Assembly: GCA_006538405.1 (NCBI GenBank)
Contig: BJKQ01000004.1
Span: 2,604,001 to 2,668,000 of the forward strand
Length of the DNA stretch: 64,000 nt
Origin: Hansfordia pulvinata
Taxonomy: Eukaryota > Ascomycota > Sordariomycetes > Xylariales
Direction of reading: 5' to 3'
Of this stretch, positions 58,783 to 64,000 are shown one piece after another; position 1 is the first letter of the stretch, and each line of letters begins with the position of its first letter. Made by a program: the position numbers and the translations under genes. A model generated the notes under the pieces. It ran no database searches and was not told the DNA's origin. It worked only from the letters and a program-made list of their open reading frames with translations.

Positions 58783-60580
58783 TCAATCCTTCTCCCCACT
58801 GTCGACATTCGACTTGGATGCATCCTCCTTCTTGTCCACCAAGCTTTCGGACATGGCATCGGCAGTGGCCTGCTTTAGCCGTTCACTATCCTCCATCTTA
58901 ATGCCGCTTTTGGCTTCTCTCTCATCTTCGCTGTCGCCAAGGCTGAAGGGATCGTTCTCGGCAATAGGGTGGGGCTCGACCGATGACAGCGGCTGCCACT
59001 TGCTCTGCTTGGTAGCCGGGGGTGGCGTTGGGACGTTGTCCTTGGGCGGTACCCGAGGCGAAGCACCGTAGGCATCCATCTCTTCGTGGCCCTCCTTGAA
59101 AGCGACCTTGCGGCCTTCGGGCTTCGGCGATTTGGACTGAGGCCTGAAGCCACCAGCGACGCCCTGAGAGTGAGCTGCGACAAGGTCAGTCAAAAGTTTT
59201 CAGAAAACCTATTGGGAATCACGCACATCCGTCCGAATTGAGTCTCATGCTGGAGAAATCGTCGCTCAGGACCTGAGGGTCGGCGTCGTAGCGGTCATAA
59301 TCGGCGCTTCGCCGGCTGCTTCCTTCGCCGCTGCGCCTGCCAGGACGGTGTCGCGAGGGCTGCGACTCGTCCTCTTCCTCGTTGTAGGCGTCGTCGATTT
59401 TCTTCTTGAGGTTGGTGAACCATGAGTTGACCGATTTTTGGGTTTCGAGGAAGCCCTGCTTGAGATTCTCCTTGATGACGGGGAGCTCGTCATCGATGAA
59501 GTTGTGCTCATGGTCATAGTCTTCAGAAGGCCGCAGGCCCTGGCGGGGCTGCTGCCGGGCGCCGCGGTTTGAGGTCCTGGCCTCGTACGCGCCCACACTG
59601 TCGTAGTGCTGAGCCAGCTGGCGGGCATAGAGCTCGTCAGCCTCCATCTGGGTCATCTGGGGGCGGCCGGCGGGACGCGGGGGCTGCGGAGGCGGAGCCG
59701 CCTCTTCCTGGGGCTCGTTCTGGACGGCATCGGGGTCGCTCATGCCAAGAAGGGCGTTGAAGGCAGGATCGATGCGACCACCGCTGGCAGCAAGAATAGC
59801 CTTGATGACATTGATGTCGATGCTAGGGAAGGCCTCCTTGAGGATGGTCTCCTTCTTCTGCTGCTCGGTGGTAGGCCGCGGTGGCTTAGCGGGGGTCTGC
59901 GCGTCTGGGGTGGGTGCAGGGGCTGGCGCGGCCGAGGCCGGGGCGGAAGAGGGAGAGGCGGCGGAGGCGGCGGCAGCGGTGGAAGCAGCAGAAGCGGGAG
60001 CCGTAGCAGAGTCGGTAGCGGAGGCGGGCTTCTGATCGGCAGCAGGGGTGCTGGTGGAGGTGGCGCTGTCGAGCGGCGGGGTGTCTTGAACGTCGTCGTC
60101 GTCCATTTCGAAGGGTTTCACCGTGGTCGGGGATTCGGGGGCGCCACCAGTGGAGGAAGGGTTGTTGGTATTCTTGTTCTATGCGAGGGCGGGGCGAAGT
60201 CAGCTCGACAAGCCTAGTCGGAGGCGTTGATGGCGGCAGTCACGGGAAGCGGAGGTGGAAGGTTGTCGATGAACTGCAGCTGGTAGCTCGAGCTCGGCAG
60301 CCGTGGGCGCAAGAGGGCGGACCCTCAGCCGTCTGGGCGAAGAGCAGGAAAGGAAAGAGAGCGCAGATCGCGGGGACGCTGGCGACAGCAGCGGGAAGGC
60401 AGGGGTTGCGCGCTGTGAGAGAATTGGGGGCAGCAGTCGTGAGGCGAGGGCAAGTCGCAAGGAGGAATCGTGAGTCGAGGAGAGGGCAGGGTAGAGTAGG
60501 GCAGCTGGGCGGGTTTGGCAAAGGCAAGAAGGGACAGGACATGGACTCACCGCATCGGCGTCACTGGCCGGAGCTGACAT
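58783..60580 (-). CDS. CUE5: CUE-domain ubiquitin-binding autophagy receptor (Cue5-like)
   Basis: Cue5 in yeast binds ubiquitin-tagged aggregates through its CUE domain and Atg8 through a short motif, bringing cargo to autophagy. Three exons, 60580-60551, 60178-59227 and 59174-58783, give 457 aa. The first exon encodes only MSAPASDADA and is followed by a 372-nt intron, long for this genome. After an Ala/Ser/Pro-rich linker comes the CUE domain (about 113-160: KKETILKEAFPSIDINVIKA, then FNALLGMSDPDA). Further on are a helical YARQLAQHYD segment and LKQGFLETQKSVNSWFTNLK. Exon 3 contains WQPL at about 387-390, the same Atg8-interacting core reported in yeast Cue5, next to acidic and Ser residues that could be phosphorylated. 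The C-terminus is acidic. Confidence 0.9.
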
Positions 60581-62636
60581 GGTGGGAGCAGGAAGCGGGA
60601 GGAAAGGTGGAGTAGCAGAGGCCGCGGCGATACCAGGTGAGAGATATCGATATCAATATCTGGGTATAAGTACGGGGACGGGGGGCGCCGAGGGGGGCTG
60701 TGTGGGAGGTGAGAGGGTTGGCGTGCGAGCAGCCGGGAGGCGAGAGGGAGAAGATGAGGGCCGGGAGGGGCTGACGGGAAGCGATGCGCTGGGCGGCGAT
60801 GCGATCCAATGCGATGCTGCGCGCGCGACCGACCGGGCGAAGTTACCTCCATCCACCTCTGATACTTGCGCCTCGTGGCATTCCATTCAGGTTACCTTAT
60901 CTACCACTTCCAGGCGTACGTACATGTAGTGCCTGATGGCTCGGCGCCACCTGCCAGGTATCTTGGAGCTCTTGCTGGCCCCTCCTGCCCCCCGTACATG
61001 TGACTTCCACCTTGTTAAGAATTAACGCTTTAATCAACCTCAAATCATCCTCTCCCCGCCGTCTTCCAAGCCCATCGCACCTCCCCCGCCGCCCCCCGGG
61101 GCACGAATGCCTTGGTACTTCATAGCGTGTAGCTTACCTACCTAGGTACGTGTAGGTACGTGCACCCCTCCCGATAGGTAGGTGCCCCATCAAGTACCTT
61201 ACTCCAGTCTTCCTGCTAGAGGTACTGGGCTCGGGGAAGGGACCGGTCTTGTGGGCGCGAGCGACAAGGGGCTTGAAGCTTCCAGATTTCTAGAGCCATG
61301 ACTCCCAAGTTGAAACCCAATCAGGAGTCCATCGACAGAAAACTGAGCTGATGGCTGCACCCCTCGTGGACGATCCTGATGTCTCGTTTGCTTGGTACAT
61401 ACCTACGTACCTATACTCTGCTACTCGTAGGTACAGCCCGAGAGGTCCATCACGGCCCGGATGGAGTGGAATGGGCAAGAGTACATGGCTCAGCTTGTGA
61501 CATGACGCTACCGATGACGCCGAACTGCGTTGCGCCACACTCATGCTGCGTCACTTCGGGGCCTGACTTGGCTGCCCGCTGCCCCAGTGCCTTCGGGCGT
61601 TCTGGTGGGGGTTTCCTGCTGCCTGCGGCGGCTCTGCCCAGGCACTTCTGCTGCGCCACACTTCGTCTCCCTTCTCTGGATACATCACTCAACCCGAACA
61701 AATAGATTCCCCAGCCTCCACTTGCTCACTGGCTTCACGCAGCCATTGCCCGCAGATGCGATACAAGAGGCGGAAGTTTCGTCTTGTTCCAAGTGAATTT
61801 CAATGATACCTCTTGAATATTGTTCAATCCCGTCTCCTCGAAATATGAATAAGGGACATTGGGAGTTGCCGCAGGGAAGAGAAACACTTTCCAAGATGTA
61901 GCCGGTCCCCTTCCTCATCCGTGGCTTAGCCACATGTATGTACCTACAGCCGGTCGGCGGGTAGCGCGTCGGTACGCATGCCCAGCAGATCTACTTTGAG
62001 CGATGCTCGTTGTACTCCGCACCAACGCACACCAGCCACCTCCAGCGCCCAGCCTGCCGCAGCTCTCAACACCAGACAAGACCCTTTGCGGCGTCATAAC
62101 TTCAGTATCTTGGAACTCCAACTTTTTAACTGTATCCGCGCACTTTTAACTCGTTCCTGCCAGTTGACGACAGGCCCCAATACTGCCGAACTGCTTGGAC
62201 TTGGAATCGTTTACTTGGGGTCTAGGTGCCTACCTAAACCCATCGAATTGTCAATCGCTTCAGGGGGTACCTGCACCCGATCCAGGTCTGGTGCTGTGCG
62301 GACGGGAACAAGTTGAGGCATTCGCATGCTCATTGGATCGGGTCGAGGTTGCTCCTGCCTCGAGCGGTCTAACTTTTCACCAGGCCGCGCTGGGCCATAT
62401 CCAAGGACACATCAAGGTCACAGACTTCAAATTTTGTAGCTCAACCCCGCCCAGTCTCAGAACAGCCCCTTCGTCACATCCGTTCAAAGTGCCGGCCAGC
62501 CGTGCGCGCCCGTACACCGGCGGACACTGCTGGATGTTTCTTGTGTCTCCTTGGCCCTGAGGTCTCTCAGTCTCGCTTCGAATCCATTCAATCACTCGAT
62601 ACCATAATTGTCCAGTTCCCAGCCACATTGTCAGAC
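60581..62636. other. Divergent intergenic region between CUE5-like and DHX35-like genes
   Basis: About 2 kb containing both promoters. The left part is purine-rich on the plus strand (pyrimidine-rich on the CUE5 coding strand), typical of fungal leaders. CCTAGGTA and GTACGTG words cluster at 61132-61200 and near 61390-61435. No supported gene was seen. Confidence 0.5.
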
Positions 62637-64000
62637 ATGGCCGACTTCGACCTCAGCTCCAGCTTCATTCCGGCCCTGCACAAGCCCTCGGCCCTGCTGC
62701 CAATTGCAAAACACCGAGAGGCTCTCTTATATCTGATCGAGACCTATCCTGTTACCATTGTCGTTGGCCAGACGGGCTCGGGAAAGACCACCCAGATTCC
62801 CCAATTCCTCGAGCATGGCGGCTGGTGCTCCCAAGGCAAGATCCTCGCGATCACGCAGGTAAATTGCGCCCCTCATATGATTCTATCTCGCGCTGCTGAC
62901 ACCTTCCCAGCCCCGCCGGGTAGCCGCAACCACCGTCGCCATCCGGGTGGCCGAGGAGTATGGTTGTGAAGTAGGTAAAGAGGTCGGGTACTCGATCCGT
63001 TTCGAGGATGTCACGTCCGCAGCCACCCGCATCAAGTTTCTCACCGATGGCCTTCTGATCCGCGAGGCCCTCGTTGACCCCTTGCTGTCGCGCTACTCTG
63101 TCATCATGGTTGATGAGGCGCACGAGCGCTCCATCAGCACCGACATCTTGTTAGGTCTCCTTAAGAAAATACGCCGCAAGAGACCTGACCTGCGTATCAT
63201 CATCAGCAGCGCCACCCTGCAAGCAGAGGACTTTCTAAATTTCTTCGCCGAAACTGGCGAAGCTGTCGACACCGACTCAGCTGAGCAAGGGAAAGGGTCT
63301 GGCGACACCCAGGTTGGCTCCATCATCAGCCTTGAGGGCAGAACATATCCTATCGATGTGCTGTACCTCGAACAGCCCACCGAAGACTATGTCGAGAAGG
63401 CCGTCTCGACTATATTCGACATCCACACCAAGGAACCACGGGGTGATATTCTTGTCTTCCTGACCGGCCGCGAGGAAATAGACATCGCCATACAAGCCAT
63501 CGCAGACAGAATACCGCAACTCCCTCCGCATTCGCAACCCCTGCTCGCTCTGCCTCTGTATGCGGGGTTGTCCAGTGAGCAGCAGATGTACGTTTTCGAC
63601 GCCCCGCCTGAGAACACCCGGAAAGTGATCCTGTCAACCAATATTGCCGAGGCGTCTGTCACTATCGACGGGATCGTTTACGTGGTTGACTCGGGTTTCG
63701 TCAAGCTGCGAGCCTTCGATCCGCGAACGGGCATCGAGTCGTTGACAGCGACGCCCGTGTCCAAGGCATCAGCGGCTCAACGAGCGGGCCGGGCTGGGAG
63801 GACCAAACCCGGCAAATGCTTCCGCTTGTACACTGAACAGGGCTTCCGCGCCCTGTCTGACACCAACATCCCCGAGATCCAACGATCCAATCTGGCCCCC
63901 TTCATTCTGCAACTCAAAGCACTAGGAATCGATAATGTTGTGCGCTTCGACTATCTGACCCCGCCACCAGCAGAGCTCATGACCAAAGCCACCGAACTCC
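62637..64000 (+). CDS. DHX35: DEAH-box RNA helicase, DHX35-like (3' end outside window)
   Basis: ATP-dependent RNA helicase of the DEAH/RHA group; DHX35 is a spliceosome-associated member. Exons 62637-62858 and 62911 to beyond 64000, with a 52-nt intron (GTAAAT donor, CTGAC branch site). Motif I is GQTGSGKT (about 44-51). Motif Ia, PRRVAA, begins exon 2, and FLTDGLLIRE, DEAH (in MVDEAHERS), SSATL, FLTGREE, LPLYAGL, STNIAEASVTI and QRAGRAGRTKPGKC follow in order, so the helicase core is complete and looks active. The short N-terminus with FIPALHKPSALLPIAKHRE directly before motif I, and the lack of long N-terminal extensions, favour DHX35 over Prp2/16/22/43 types. The C-terminal winged-helix, ratchet and OB parts lie beyond the window. 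Confidence 0.9.

Noticed and set aside
1..64000. Transposons, tRNA and 5S rRNA genes
   Set aside because: Looked for TC-rich B-box patterns, 5S-like starts, terminal repeats and transposase or reverse-transcriptase motifs by eye; nothing held up. A covariance-model search would be needed to exclude tRNAs.

Overview
The window reads as nuclear DNA of a filamentous ascomycete (Pezizomycotina), most likely a Sordariomycete and perhaps Hypocreales. The reasons are short introns (about 48-130 nt, GTAAGT/GTGAGT-type donors, CTAAC/CTGAC branch sites), GC-rich coding sequence, pyrimidine-rich 5' regions and a set of typical single-copy fungal genes. Species is not determinable by eye. No tRNA, rRNA, transposon or CRISPR-like array was recognised.

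Layout. 1-3934: no supported gene. 3935-8295 (-): PMC1/NCA-2-type Ca2+-ATPase. 8296-16959: gene-poor 8.7 kb rich in short palindromic motifs, with a C20 tract and a G26 tract near its end. 16960-27296: four minus-strand genes, namely a SurE-tubulin-tyrosine-ligase fusion (PBY1-like), a divergent kinase-like protein, a small secreted protein and a conserved hypothetical. 30148-41148: DUO1 (+) converges on RNase H2 subunit B (-), which shares a divergent promoter with MCM10 (+), which converges on AIM21 (-). 45547-49271: a PD-(D/E)XK-like hypothetical protein and TVP18, both minus. 52263-57602: NTF2 (-) divergent from a large BRE4-like membrane protein (+). 58783-60580 (-): a Cue5-like CUE protein. 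62637 to the window end (+): a DHX35-like DEAH helicase, cut off by the window.

The genes are housekeeping functions and do not form a cluster: calcium export, kinetochore attachment (DASH), replication and ribonucleotide removal (MCM10, RNase H2B), actin/endocytosis (AIM21), Golgi (TVP18), nuclear transport (NTF2), ubiquitin-directed autophagy (CUE5) and RNA helicase activity. The only plausible co-regulated pair is RNase H2B/MCM10, whose shared promoter carries an MCB-like ACGCGT site.

Four genes (kinase-like, MCM10, AIM21, BRE4-like) each need a one-base correction to keep a conserved frame, three of them at a G or C run. This looks more like homopolymer error in a draft assembly than four broken genes. 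The BRE4-like gene also has an in-frame TAG that an alternative 3' splice site would remove. The clearest unexplained signal is a 12-bp palindrome, ACGAGTACTCGT, present in at least four exact copies, all intergenic.
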